Source: Zizania palustris (Eukaryota; Streptophyta; Magnoliopsida; Poales; Poaceae). From it: a stretch of DNA of 64,000 nucleotides. A program made the translations under genes and the position numbers. Positions 31,861 to 42,826 of this stretch are shown here, in pieces; positions within the stretch are counted from its first letter, which is position 1; every line of letters starts with the position of its first letter. The DNA is taken from contig JAAALK010000285.1 of the NCBI GenBank assembly GCA_019279435.1, positions 31,156,371 through 31,220,370 on the forward strand, given 5' to 3'. Below the pieces are notes generated by a model, which ran no database searches, was not told the origin of the DNA, and saw only the letters and a program-made list of their open reading frames with translations.

Positions 31861-33627
31861 AGGAGATGGGGACGTGGGACCAGTCGGGGAGGACGGCGGA
31901 GCTGGATGTGCCAATATGCCCGACCTCCCGAATGTAATCCCGCCACTGGCGTTTGGACAGAGCTCCCATGGCTCCTCCTCCGGAAATGGGGAGGACCACC
32001 CTCTTTCCCTGATCCGACGCATCTTCGAGTTTGGGGGCCTGGGCCCTGCCAAACTCCGAAGCTAAGCCCAGGGCTTCTGGCTCATCGCGGCGCCCGACCA
32101 CCTGGACAGCTTCTGGGCGAGGTACGGGGTTCCCTTTATCGGTGGAGCTGCGGCCAGGACTACGCTCGAGGTAGTCGCTTCGGAGGGCGAGTATGGTCCG
32201 GCAGGAGTCGGTATCGTGACTCTGGTTTTCGTCGTGGACGCTGCAGTAGAAAATGGATCCTCCGGAGATTGCTCGAGACAGAGCCTTGGCCCCGGAGTAG
32301 CGGCCCCTCCGGACGTGTGCTGGTGCTTGGCGGGGACTCGAGGGGTGATGCTGAGGACTTCCCCCCGAAGGTGCTTCCGGCCCCACCGGGAGTCTCGGTG
32401 GACGGAGTCCTGCCGGCCGGAATCTTGGCGGCGGAAGTCAGGAGCTGGGCGGGCTCCCCGATCAAGGTCCGGAGAGACTTCGTACGTCTTGGCGCCCACG
32501 GCCCGAACAGGGACTATCATTGCCTGCCGGCGCATCTGGCCTTCTTCGGACCGGGCATACTCTTCGAAGTATGACATGAGCTGGGCCACCGAAGAGATAG
32601 GCTTCCGGTGGAGCTTGTCGAGGAGGCCCGAGTGGGTGACACCTTCCCGGGCTGCGTCAATGACCGAGGAAGCCAAGAGCCCCTTGATCTGGTCCTTGGT
32701 GTATGCGAAGCACTGGGAGTATTGCCGCAGAGTTTCCCCGGGTTGCTACTTCACTTGGAAGAGACTTCCGGTGGACATAGGGGCCACGAAGGTCCCCTGA
32801 AAGTTGTTGACGAACTTCTTTCTCAGCTGGTCCCACGAACGGATGGTTCCAGACCGGAGCGACCAGAACCACCGGAGAGCAATCCCCTCGAGCGCCAGAG
32901 GAAAGCATTTAGCCATGGTATCCCGGCTCCCCCCGGACGCCTCTATTGCCAGAGCGTACGAGCGGGAGAACTCTCCGGGGTCGGAATCTCCGGAGTACTT
33001 GGGAAGCTTGGCGGTCCAAAACTTCGAACCGAAGCGCACCCTCTGAAGATCGGGGTGCAGGGGGGACTCCTCGCCGTACGACGCGTTTTCCTCCTCCGCT
33101 TGATCTTCGTCGTCGCTCAGGGCTATAGCCGCGGCCCTCATAGCGTGGGAAGGCTCGGGAGGGCGGAGCGACGCCTCCTGGCGCCACTAAGCCAGCTCCG
33201 CCTTCAGCCGGGCGTTCTCGGTGGCCAGGGCGTCGGCCTGACTCCCGCTTCCTCCTGAAGCGGTCTTAGGGTCTTGCGAACAGACGTAGTCGGTTCGGAG
33301 GGCCACCACCGGGGGCTCGCTCGGAGGATGCACCTCCGGCAACCCCTCCGGGAGCCCCACGAGATTGACGGAGGCTGGCTCAGGCATGCCGACGGGGCCC
33401 CGAACCTCGGGCGTCCCCTCCGGGGCCTGGGTCGGTTCCATGGCGGGCGCCCCGACGGGCGTAACGACCAGTTGGTCGGGAACAGCGACTGGGGTGGGCT
33501 TGACTCCGGCGGTGCGGGCTGACCGACGCAGAGGACCGCGCTTGCATCCTTTCGACTTGACATGGTTTGGTGACTGGGTGTAGAGGACGCTAGCTTCTCG
33601 AACAAGGATCCCCATGAACGGCGCCAA
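31860..33627 (-). pseudogene. gag: T1 gag
   Basis: The frame opens near the primer binding site (33627) with a Pro-rich N-terminus. It passes a TAG at 33187-33189 where G3 has a Gln codon. It then reads the Retrotrans_gag core: LPKYSGDSDPGEFSRSYALA, FPLALEGIALRWFWSL and TIRSWDQLRKKFVNNFQG (33010-32790). A stop at 32746, then SSVIDAAREGVTHSGLLDKL and MSYFEEYARSEEG. After a frame change comes a zinc-binding-like FYCSVHDENQSHDTDSC near 32245. G3 has the same gag on the other strand (63052 on) at high identity. Confidence 0.9.
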
Positions 33628-33628
33628 C
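33612..33628 (-). other. T1 primer binding site
   Basis: The minus strand reads TGGCGCCGTTCATGGGG one or two bases after the 5' LTR end. A TGGCGCC start is common in plant Tat/Athila gypsy elements and is usually assigned to tRNA-Asp; that tRNA assignment is from family knowledge only. Confidence 0.75.
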
Positions 33629-34225
33629 TGTTGGAGCGACGGATTGAACCAATAGGTTTTCTTAGTGGAAGTAAAGGAATGCAGTATGCTCTGTATTCTT
33701 CGATCGTGTGTCCATTACAACTGTAATCGGAGGGTATTTATAGGGTGACCCTCCCTGAGGGGCCAGGCGCCTCTGAACTGCCAGCCGCTAGTTGGCCTGA
33801 TGCCGACAGGTAGTACAGACATGGCCTGACACTGGCCGGTAGTACAGACAAAATGGACTCTGTATAGTACAGACAAGAAGATCCTATCCTGACAACGTAT
33901 CACCGTGTCGGGCACTGCAGTGGCCGCCCGACACGGCGCAGACGATCGCGATCTTGTCCCCGCACGGCCTTGACCGGGTCCTTCCCACGTATGGCTCTCC
34001 CCTGGGGCCTTCGGTCCGTCCGAAGGTTGGCCTCCGGCGTCTGGCCGGTAGCTCCCTCCGAGGACCCCTCCGGCGCGCCTTGGAACCTCCGGAAGCCTCC
34101 GGTTCCCTCGTTCAGAGGTCCAGACACCTCCGGCTCAGGGCTTCGGCCGCCTGGTGATGGTCTCCCTTCTGAACCATACGGACCTCCTCGTTCCCCCACT
34201 CTCATCGGGATTATCTCCCCCAACA
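33629..34225 (-). mobile_element. T1 5' LTR (597 bp)
   Basis: Same ends and length as 21483-22079. The TATAAATA box (complement of 33735-33742) would start transcription leftward through gag-pol. Confidence 0.95.
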
Positions 34226-35110
34226 GACATCAAGTAGAGGAGGGAGCTAATCATGCTCCAAAACTCCTTCTGATCCACTTCTTCTCCATCTTTATCCGGG
34301 TCAAGGGCAACCGAGGTAGCCATAGGAGTGGCTAATGGCTTCGCATCACTAATGTCAAAGCGCTTCAGCAAATCCTTGGTGTACATTGTCGGATGCACGA
34401 AAGTGCCTTGTTTGCATTGATTGATTTGAAAACCAAAGAAAAATGTCAACTTGCCTATCATTGACATCTCAAATTCCATGCTCATAGATTCTGCAAAATC
34501 AGTAAGAAGTGCATGAGAGTAGCCACCAAAAATGATGTCATCAACATATATCTGAATATGGAGGAAATCTTTGCCATGTTTAAGAGTAAACATGGTTTTG
34601 TCTACAGAGCCCATTGTGTACCCATGCTCTAGAAAAAATGACCTAAGATGGTCATAACAAGCCCTAGGTGCTTGCCTGAGTCTATACAAAGCTTTATGAA
34701 GTTTAAAGACTCTATAGGGGTAATTGGGATGTTCAAAGTTAGGGGTTGTTTGACAAAAACATCTTTTCTTATGAAACGACTAAGGCCTTGTTTGGGAGCC
34801 CACAATCCCAGCCCATTCCCTCTCGATGGGCTAGGATTTTGAACTAAAATACTGGCCCATTCCCAAACAAGCCCTAAGAGAAGAACTTTTGATATCCATT
34901 TGGTAAAGTTTGAATCCACGGGACGAATATAAAGTAAGCAAAATTCTAATGACCTCAAGACGAGCAATTGGAGCAAAGGTTTCCCCAAAATCAATCCCTT
35001 CAATCTGAGAAAAACCCTGAGCAACAAGTCTAGCCTAGTTTCTGACAATAGACCCATCCTCCCCCTATTTGTTTTTGAAAATCCATTTTGTGCCATTGAC
35101 ATGAAAATTA
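34226..35110 (-). pseudogene. pol: SIRE-B reverse transcriptase
   Basis: The open minus frame 34689-34226 reads MYRLRQAPRACYDHLRSFFL, then GYTMGSVDKTMFTLKHGKDF, the intact catalytic box IYVDDIIFGG, SMEFEMSMIGKLTFFFGFQI and QCKQGTFVHPTMYTKDLLKR. Upstream, past the MITE, are frame-shifted RT pieces (MAQNGFSKTN, VRQ-like VFVKQPLTLN). This is SIRE-type RVT_2. The YVDD motif remains, but the N-terminal half is broken by shifts and by the MITE. Confidence 0.92.
34784..34874. mobile_element. 91-bp Tourist/Harbinger-like MITE
   Basis: The terminal inverted repeats are GGCCTTGTTTGGGA and (reversed) GGGCTTGTTTGGGA, 13 of 14 matching. They are flanked by the 3-bp duplication TAA at 34781-34783 and 34875-34877. 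It interrupts the SIRE-B RT reading. TAA duplications and GG(G/C)C-TTGTTT ends fit PIF/Harbinger-derived MITEs. It has no coding capacity. Confidence 0.85.
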
Positions 35111-35299
35111 GGAGGTGGATCTACAAGGACACATACTTGGTTTCTCTCAAAATTTTATAACTTTGCATGCATGCATTGATCCAACTTAAATAAGATAATG
35201 CATGACTAATATATAAGGGATCAAAAAAGCAACAAATGTAGAATCAATAAAATTAGCATGAGATCTAGTTACTCTCTCATGAAGCTCACTAATGATCTG

Positions 35300-35652
35300 A
35301 TCAGAAGGGTTATGTTGTTGAATGCGAAGAGGAGCTTCTTATCGAGAGAGAATATCCCCCTTAACTCTTGCCGAAGTATGCTCGATGCCTGCCAAAGTAG
35401 ATGCTTCAAGACCTCTTTCTAATGTAGAGGATGTAGGGTCCACTTCAGAGGTTGTCATAGTGGGTAGTAGGGGATCATCCTCGTGCTCTCCAAAGTCTGA
35501 TGGATCTTCCTCTTCAAAAATGGTTTCATTCATATCCTGCTCACTAGCAAGCTCAAAAGATGTGCTAACACAAGGATAAGATTCATCAAAATTCACTTGA
35601 CATGACTCAATGACAATATTAGTATCAAGGTTAACACACGATATGAATGACC
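35300..35652 (-). pseudogene. SIRE-B integrase-RT linker
   Basis: The minus frame reads NLDTNIVIESCQVNFDESYP, then ETIFEEEDPSDFGEHEDD and APLRIQQHNPSDQIISELHE with RVTRSHANF. This is the acidic linker between integrase and RT in SIRE polyproteins (NVIESCEVTFDE and RVTRS blocks). A TAA interrupts it near 35340. Sequence above 35652 belongs to copia-1B although the ORF runs on by chance. Confidence 0.8.
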
Positions 35653-37386
35653 TGTTGGGACATGGGGAAGCTACGCTAGCTAGCAAATTCAAAAATTTCA
35701 CCCCAAACCCTGAAACCATGCGCTTGAGGGATCATGAATCATTACCTTCTAATGCGAGACACGCTAATGCAATGGAAGAAGATGTTAGGGAAGCACATCC
35801 CCACCTATCCTCATTATGCTTCGATTGTTCCTCGGTGATCCAATCGATGAAGACCGATAGTGTCCATGTGAAGAAGCCCACAAGCACTATTGTTCGAGTT
35901 GTGCCTCTATGGAGTCCACACGTATAGGGATGAGATTGATCTCACGCTGTCATGCTAGCACCGCTCATGAAATCTTGGGGAGAAATCTCAATCTCAACTA
36001 TTGAGAACAAGAAGGGAGAGGAAAGGTTCTTTGAGGCTAGTGTTTAGATCTAATCTAAACTGCAACTAATCTGATCTCCATGACCTCCTACTCCCTTTAT
36101 ATAGAGCTAGGACCCTGGGCCCAAATCCACATTAAGGCCCAACATATCTAATATGTTTCGTCCACGTCAGAACTTCTGATCCTAGATAAGAACTTCTGAT
36201 CCTAGATCAGAACTTTTGATTTGGACTCTCTCTTTCCGTTCTAGAAATTATTGGAACTTCTGATACACTATTGGAACTTCCAATTCATCGGTACTTCTGA
36301 TGATCTTTGAACATTGAAACATATGATCCACCATTGGAACTTCTGACTTGTTTAGAAAACAGAAAATTGTCCTAAGTTAAGCCGTGTTGGAACTTTTGAT
36401 GTGTGCAATAGTATCGGAACTTCCAATTCCTAATTGGAACTTCCAATCTTCCTAGAATTCTCTTGGGCACAATTCCTTCAATCTATCACTTACACAAGAA
36501 CCAATTCTTGGTAGGTATCTTAATCCACCCCCCTTAAGTGTGTGTGACCCGATAGGTTCATACACAAACGGTTGTTCACCGGAAACCCTTTCTAGCTCAC
36601 TAATCAATAATGATACCTAGTAGCACATATTTACCTTCGAAAGCATACAAAATCAAATTTTCACAAAACCTTGATATACAAATGCCCTAGTCCCTTTACC
36701 ACATGACATCAATCAAGCTCAAGGTGAGATATGTGCTACCCTTGTTGGATAGATCGACATTTCACTCAAACAAGTATCAGATTCAAATTATGACTAACTC
36801 TTTAGTCATAGTGGCATTACCATGCACTTATCCAATCTGACTATCTCGAGGGGCCCAAAGATGTCTCTCCCTTCATAAGAAGGGATAAATTTCATCTCGA
36901 CCATTCCCATCCCATGACATGTTTCACAACACACCTGAAAACAACCCTTATAGCTACCCAGTTATGGAATAGTGCTAGGAAGCATCTAAGTGTGCCACTA
37001 CGCATTCTAGAATCAAATGACGATCTTACGTCTATGGACTCTATAGATACACCATTTGAGATGGCAACTGATGGAAAATAACAATCCCAACAGTATATCA
37101 GGTGGGTCTATCAAACACCATGTTCTCCAACATGTGTTCACATATCTGATTTGACATCTCCATGTGTATGATCCGTGAAACATGATCATCAATATGCTAG
37201 ATGTGCTAATCTATGTATCATTATTGTCCCACATGATGATAATATCAGGGATACCTTTTGAACAACATCATTATAAAACAAAGAGTCTCATAGATAAGTC
37301 ATCAACTCATCAATCAATGTAAACGATATTTATTCAAGGAACAAGAAAACAATTATCCTCATACATAAGCATAGACATTCATAACA
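35653..37386 (-). mobile_element. copia-1B 3' LTR (1734 bp)
   Basis: On the plus strand it begins TGTTGGGACATGGGG and ends TTCATAACA. It is homologous to 3937-5678 reversed. The complement of TTTATATAGA at about 36096-36105 is the TATA box. Between 36165 and 36450 it holds a decayed array of the copia-1 palindrome (TCAGAACTTCTGAT, TTGGAACTTCCAAT). Confidence 0.92.
36165..36450 (-). repeat. Palindrome array of copia-1 in copia-1B
   Basis: About ten decayed copies of ATCGGAAGTTCCGAT in reverse orientation, mostly C-to-T/G-to-A changed (TTGGAACTTCTGAT, CGGAACTTCCAAT). It holds the same place relative to the TATA box as in copia-1A. Confidence 0.8.
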
Positions 37387-37405
37387 TCTTTCACATACAC
37401 ATGAC

Positions 37406-37687
37406 TCACTCATGCAAGTATCTAATACCCATGGTGCTCAGGTGCGCCTCATGCTTGGGTTGTGGAAAAGGTTTTGTCAATGGATCTGCTATGTTCAAAA
37501 CTGTGTGCACATTGCAAATCTTCACATCACATCTCTCTATGATCTTGTAGATCAGGTCATATCTCTGAAGTATATGTTTGGACATATGGTGTGACCTTGG
37601 CTCCTTGGCTTGCTCAATACCACCACTATTATCACAATAGAGGTCCACTATACTAGATACACTAGGGACAACATCTAGCTCAGAAAC
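37406..37687 (-). pseudogene. copia-1B RNase H end
   Basis: A minus open frame reading VSELDVVPSVSSIVDLYCDN, then SGGIEQAKEPRSHHMSKHIL, DLIYKIIERCDVKICNVHTV and ADPLTKPFPQPKHEAHLSTM to a stop at 37406. Well preserved for its length. The N-terminal part is cut by the LTR that starts at 37688. Confidence 0.92.
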
Positions 37688-38860
37688 TGTTGGGCCTAAA
37701 AGGTGTCAGTTTCGTTCTTAGCCACACGCGTGGCCTAGGAGATCTGCTTAAGTCCAATGCAGGTCGTAAATCTTAGGATTCTGGGTGTGCCAATCAGCTT
37801 AATCCTGCAACTGATAAGGTACAGAATAAACGTTAGTAGCAATGCCCATTGGCCATCGAGCCAATGGCCATGGTAAGCATCGGATGACACGTATCAATCG
37901 AGAGAACCCGTAACTCGTGATGCATGTAAACCATCAGATGTCGCGGGACAATATCCTGTCCACCAGGCCGATTAGGCAATCGGACGATGCGTAATACTCG
38001 CACTGATCGGGCCAATGATTGGGCAAGTGATGCATTGTACATTCGAACCGATTGATGATCCTCGATGCATAAAACATATGACATGGAATTAAAGATAACC
38101 TACCGGCTTGTTCTCTGATAGAATCTGAATCTAATATACCAGAGAGTGTTTCTTTACTATCAAATCATGATAACAACAAGATCGGACTTAACCAAGACAG
38201 TTGCTAAATAACGAGTACTCTATAGTATTTTAACACCCCGGGCACACTTTGTTTTGATGAATGATGCGCAACAATAAATCAGATACAATAGATCAAGAAG
38301 TCAGAGTTAACCAATGATGCCTCAAAATACTACATCTAACCCTAATCAATCTAAGAGATTATAATGATGCAATCTTAGATGACGTCGCTAATACATCAAG
38401 ATAAACCAATGATTATACTGACCAAACCAATGTGCCACAAGAGATCGAAGAGATGCAGCCTTGAGCAACACCAATCTAGCTGATATAATCATTAGGGTGG
38501 CAAGACTTGCCCCTTCACCGGAGGTCGAAGCGATGCAGCCCAGCTCCAGGTGCCTAGTCCTACCGAGATTAACCTTGATTGAACAAGGGTGGCAATGCAC
38601 CGAGAGTAGTTTTGTAGTTGTAGATGTGCTTCCTCTAATCTACCTAATAATAACATATTTATAGTCTAGAGACTTGCCATCCACTACAATCACAACCGAT
38701 TCTATTTTTATCTCTATCTTTATCTCTATCGGCTCCTCCATATCCGGTCATGTTCAATGGATGGACTTCTTTGACCAATTTTAACCAGACTTCTTTGACT
38801 TTTGATGACCACACCAGATCCTTACTAGGCTTGGACCTTAATCAAAATTTTCCATCAACA
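37688..38860 (-). mobile_element. PMD-B element 3' LTR (1173 bp)
   Basis: Matched by 41127-42299. The complement of CATATTTATAGTC near 38655 is its TATA box. Blocks such as GGCCATGGTAMGCATCGGAT and GATGACACGTATCAAT are shared exactly between the two LTRs. Confidence 0.85.
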
Positions 38861-39505
38861 TGTGCCCTCCAGTTTTAGAGCATAAGTATAGATAATGCTT
38901 CGAAATTATCACTTATTTAAGGCTTTCTACACCATGTCACCTCAAAAGTCCCATCGAATTTTCCATTAGTAACCAAACCTTTCTCCTTCTGGTATCATTA
39001 AGCCTTTTATATATCTCCGAAGCACTGTTTTCACATTGCAAAAGTCTTCATCAATACCTTCATCTTCTTCCTCTCTTCTTTTTTTGCCATAGGGGACTAT
39101 GATGGATGTCGCCTGGCTTGACGCGTCTACTTTTTGTGGCACCGTCAGACCAGACTTCATCCCACATAGTTCGACAATGGTGTCGTTGAATAGTATTGCT
39201 GAAACAGCTAACGCCTCCAATCTCAGGCTTGCAATCAATCTGACGCTTCAAAACATGTATGTCATCATCATCTGATTTGCTGAATATTGTAGTTGGACCC
39301 ACCAAATCCACCAGGATCATCTTGACCCAACTGCCAAGACGTTGCTTCACCCTATAAGTATCTGCCTAACTTTGTCTTCTCTTCTACGCCTTTAGCACTT
39401 TTTCTCACATAAAGTTTCCTCCACTGGTGCTCCTTTTACCATCTCTCGGACACTCGCCATCGACATCCTTCTCCCTCACTGATCTCAGCTCCAGCAACCA
39501 TCACA

Positions 39506-41126
39506 ATGGCAACCAACACTTTCGTCTGTGGTAGAACGTGAGGAACTAGAATCTAGTCCCCATCGCTAACCACCCTTCTCCTTTCCTTCGACTTTCTTTT
39601 TCTTTGTAGAACGTGAGGAACTAGAATCTAGTCCCCATCGCTAACCGCCCTTCCTGCTTCTTCTTGGGTCCAATGGGCAATTCTGATCCAACTGATTTTA
39701 TCAATGTCGAACTACAATGAATCCCCTTTAAAAAATCAAAAATGTTTATGTCTGACTTCACCCAAAGCTTTAGGGCTTTTCCTTCTCCACTCCCTAGTTT
39801 GCTCGATTGGTACCTTCGGGTCGTTGCATAAGAGTGCAGTTCGTGGGAACAAACTGGCATAGCGCACTACACCATCCTCTCTGTTGCTTCCCCTTATAAA
39901 AACAAGCCAATGCTAGCTTCTTCTTGTTACTTCTGGTCCGATGCATTGAACATGTTCATTTTTGGCCATGGGTTGATGAGCCCCACTCTCCTTGATGTCA
40001 CTACCTTGACCTCCATTGTCATCACCACCAAAGCCAATCCCTTATCCTTCCGCTCCAAACCCTCTCACCGCTTCGACATCAAATCCAGCAGTGGCTGGGC
40101 AAAATATATTGCAACCCACAACAAATGGACTAGCTCTATCATTGTGCGCGAGCACATTGCCTTCCTTAACCTCTAGCTCGAGAGGTTTCTCTTATGTGGG
40201 TCCACCCTTGGGCCTACCTGTCATATTCAATTCTTGGCGGAGCAGCTAACTGCCAACATCAAAATCCCCCTTGGCTGATACCTCCTTAGCTCTCTTTATC
40301 ACCTTCTCCACCATGTATCGGTTCGATTATCGGCCGGTGATGTAGTTTGCCATCTTGGTAGTCCCTGGTACTTTCCATCTCTAGCTTAATGTGTATATAG
40401 CCAAAATCTCTTATGGTCCTTCCTCGACCTCCTTCGGTTCCCTTCTAACTATCATGAGTTCGCCCCACCAATCACTCGTCGGTGTTTATCCTTGGGCGAG
40501 GCATCCACTGATTGGCCAGGGGTAACAATGTTTGCTGACCTCTTGACTCGCTGGTTCAAGGCATTTTACTGTGGTTTTATCAGTGACTGCATAGTATGGT
40601 TTTCCAACGAGTCTTTGGCAGACTACGAGTATCCATATCGTAGCCGATGTATTCACTGATCAAGAGAGAAAGGGTATCTTTCTTGCTAGCATATCTACAT
40701 GCCTCCTTCCCATCAACTTCATAGTTGTCTATGCGCGCAAACCATCTTACGAGTTCTAGCATCCAACAGTTTGCGACCGATAGTTTCGTTTTGGCCAACT
40801 GCCAATCATTCTCTTCTTCATCGGCTGGATCTAGCTCTGCGGTGAAGTCAAAAACTCCATAGGGTACGATCGACTCTTCTCAATGGTCGATCCAATCCCT
40901 TTTGGTGAGCTTGGCTCCTAGAGCGCGTGTAGGGTTTCCTCGGTCCTTTACAAGAGATGGTGGTATGAGATAATCCAACATGCCTTCAACCACCATTCCA
41001 AACATTACTGCCTATCGTTGGACCCGACCTTCACAGACGTCGACCCTAAGGTTTTATCGACCTATTTCTCTTCAACTTGTTTCACCGTAACCATCATTAA
41101 TGCCCCACTAGGCATGCCAAAAAGCG
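39506..41126 (+). pseudogene. PMD-B: antisense plant mobile domain gene inside an LTR element
   Basis: Plus-strand frames read FWSDALNMFIFGHGLMSPTL LDVTTLTSIV (39928 on), then KPSHRFDIKSSSGWAKYIAT, EHIAFLNL, CGSTLGPTCHIQFLAEQL, SLYHLLHHVSVRLSAGDVV, a CLSLGEA block, YEF near 40760, FRFGQLPIILFF near 40790 and VKNSIGYDRL. That is the plant mobile domain from start to its RQFGFGQ end. Stops (40176, 40277, 40392, 40660 and others) and shifts make it a pseudogene. The proposed ATG is at 39506. It runs against the element and ends at its 5' LTR. The domain is thought to be transposon-related; its activity is unproven. Confidence 0.8.
39531..39681 (+). repeat. 75-bp tandem duplication in the PMD-B leader
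   Basis: GTAGAACGTGAGGAACTAGA and the following AATCTAGTCCCCATCGCTAACC occur at 39531 and 39606, exactly 75 bp apart and nearly identical. The second copy is preceded by a pyrimidine tract plus TAG, like a 3' splice site. Confidence 0.9.
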
Positions 41127-42299
41127 TGTTGGGCCAAAAACGTGTTAATGCTGTTCTTAGTCACACGTCTGTCCTGGGAGATCTTCTTAACTCCATTGCA
41201 GGTCCTAAAATTTTGCGGTTTTGGGCATGCCAATCAATTTGACCCTACAACTGATAAGGTATAGAAAAAACAATAGTAGTAACGCCCGTTGGCTACTGAG
41301 CCGATGGCCATGGTACGCATCGGATGACACGTATCAATAAAGAGAACCCGTACCTCGTGATGCATGTATAGCATCACTTGTCGTGACACAAGATCCTAGC
41401 CATCAGGCCGATGAGGCAATCAACCGATATGCAATACACACATCGATCGGGCCGATGATCGAGCAAGCAATGCATTGTACGTTTGAACTGATTGGCAATC
41501 CTCGATGCATAAAAGATATGACATGTAATGAAATATAACCTATCGGCTTGTACTCCGATATAATTTTAATCTAATATACTAGAGAGTGTGTCTATACTAT
41601 CAAATCATCATAGCAACAACATTAGACTTAACCCATACAATTGCTAAATCACGAATAATCTATAGTATTTCAACACCTCGGGCACACTTTATTCATATGA
41701 ACGATGAACATCAATAAATCATATAAAATATATCATGATGTCGGACTTAACCGATAAATACTCAAAATACTATATCTAACCCAAATCAATCTAAGAGATC
41801 GTAACAATGCGGCCTTAGATGACGTCACTAATACATCAAGATAAACCAACGATTATACTAACCAAACCAATGCGCTTCAAGAGATCGAAGAGATGCAGCC
41901 TTGAGAAACACCAATCTAGCTGATACAATCGTCGGAGTGGTGGACTTACCCCTTCACCGGAGGTCGAAATGATGCAGTCGAGCTGTAGGTGCTTAGTCTC
42001 ACCGAGATTAACCTTGATTGAACAAGGGTGGCGATGTGCCGAGAGTAGTTTTGTGGTTGTAGTTGTGTATCCCCTAAAATACCTAATAAATACATATTTA
42101 TAGTCCAGAGAGTTGTCATCCACTACGATCGTAATCGATTCTATTTATATCTCTATCTTTATCTTTATCAGCTCCTCCATATCTCGTCACATACAATGGA
42201 TGGAGTTCTTTGACCAATTTTGATCGAACTTCTTTGACTACTGTTGACCATGCTAGATCCTTACTGGGCTTGGGCCTTAACCAAAATTTTCCATCAACA
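41127..42299 (-). mobile_element. PMD-B element 5' LTR (1173 bp)
   Basis: Same length and ends as the left LTR. The complement of ACATATTTATAGTCC near 42090 is the promoter box. The minus-strand ORF at 41836-42123 also occurs, shifted, in the other LTR and is not a gene. Confidence 0.85.
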
Positions 42300-42826
42300 C
42301 ATGGTGAAAACGCTGATGTGGCAGGTGACATGACATTTATTGGATATAAAGTGGCAAAAAATTAGTTTGCCTACTAAGAGAGTGGAAAATAATTGAAGGC
42401 AATTAAGAGAGTGACACTTAAGCAGGTGGCAACGAGGCGATGTGGCCCAAGATTAGAGCATTCTTGAAGTCTCACACTCCCATGTATGATTTGAGCAGGT
42501 TCTTATCCGCCACTCTATTCATCCCCTCTTTAAAACTATTCACTATTAGTACCAAATCCTGACGGATTTCACTCTAGTACCGAATGTCGGCAAGATTTGT
42601 TTCAAGGAGTCTTTCTATCAATATAAGGAAGATAAAACACACTAGAACCCTTGAATTCGAACATGTTCTTGGTTTAGTTCACATCAATTTCAAGTATTTG
42701 GATGTTGTTCCATCAAACATTCTACTTGGAACTAGCGTGTTCCCACATTCATCTTTGCAAATTGCTTGATCAATCCCTGTCGATTTGTGTTGTGGTGATG
42801 AGGCTCGTAGGTAAGGACTCGGTGTG
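42300..42826. other. Stretch without recognised gene upstream of the CTF7-like exon
   Basis: Neutral AT-rich DNA. No copia-1 sequence resumes here, so the right flank of the PMD-B element is not its original target. A 61-codon ORF at 42584 has no recognisable product. It could contain 5' gene DNA of the CTF7-like locus. Confidence 0.4.

Larger units (their letters stand above)
21483..34225 (-). mobile_element. T1, Tat-type Ty3/gypsy LTR retrotransposon, 12.7 kb
   Basis: Identical-length LTRs (597 bp; about 29 differences by eye, roughly 5%) bound it. Gag, protease, RT, dual RNase H and integrase lie on the minus strand from 33.6 kb down to 27.1 kb. Beyond the integrase lie a minisatellite and a spliced plus-strand gene. 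An extra antisense ORF between pol and the 3' LTR and a second RNase H are marks of the Tat lineage. It is inserted in SIRE-B. A chromovirus-type solo LTR interrupts its integrase. At a grass rate of 1.3e-8 per site per year, 5% LTR divergence would mean roughly 2 million years. Confidence 0.93.
34226..35652 (-). mobile_element. SIRE-B, right part (RT and INT-RT linker)
   Basis: It continues the minus-strand SIRE-B pol interrupted by T1. It runs from the RT C-terminus at 34226 up to the linker near 35650, where copia-1B cuts in. The 5' LTR, gag and integrase of SIRE-B are not in the window. A 91-bp MITE lies inside. Confidence 0.88.
35653..37687 (-). mobile_element. copia-1B, truncated Ty1/copia element
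   Basis: Same family as copia-1A but on the minus strand. It has a 3' LTR (35653-37386), polypurine-like tract and the end of RNase H up to 37687. Everything upstream is missing; the PMD-B LTR element begins at 37688. With copia-1A it makes an inverted pair of LTRs about 30 kb apart. Confidence 0.9.
37688..42299 (-). mobile_element. LTR element carrying an antisense plant-mobile-domain gene (PMD-B)
   Basis: Two 1173-bp LTRs (37688-38860 and 41127-42299) start TGTTGGGCC and end CATCAACA. TATAAATA boxes in the minus sense and a purine tract next to the left LTR give minus orientation. A CTTTTTGGCATGCC primer-site-like sequence adjoins the right LTR, like CTTTTTGGAGACTCC next to the G2 LTR. The 2.27-kb interior has no gag or pol. 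The LTRs differ at roughly 15-20% of sites by eye. Flanks GAAAC and CATGG do not match, so recombination or deletion is likely. Confidence 0.8.

Noticed and set aside
31906..33258. Plus-strand ORFs of 194-222 codons
   Set aside because: GC-rich shadows of T1 gag and protease.
42584..42769. 61-codon plus-strand ORF before the CTF7-like exon
   Set aside because: No similarity to CTF7 N-termini or another family that I can recognise.
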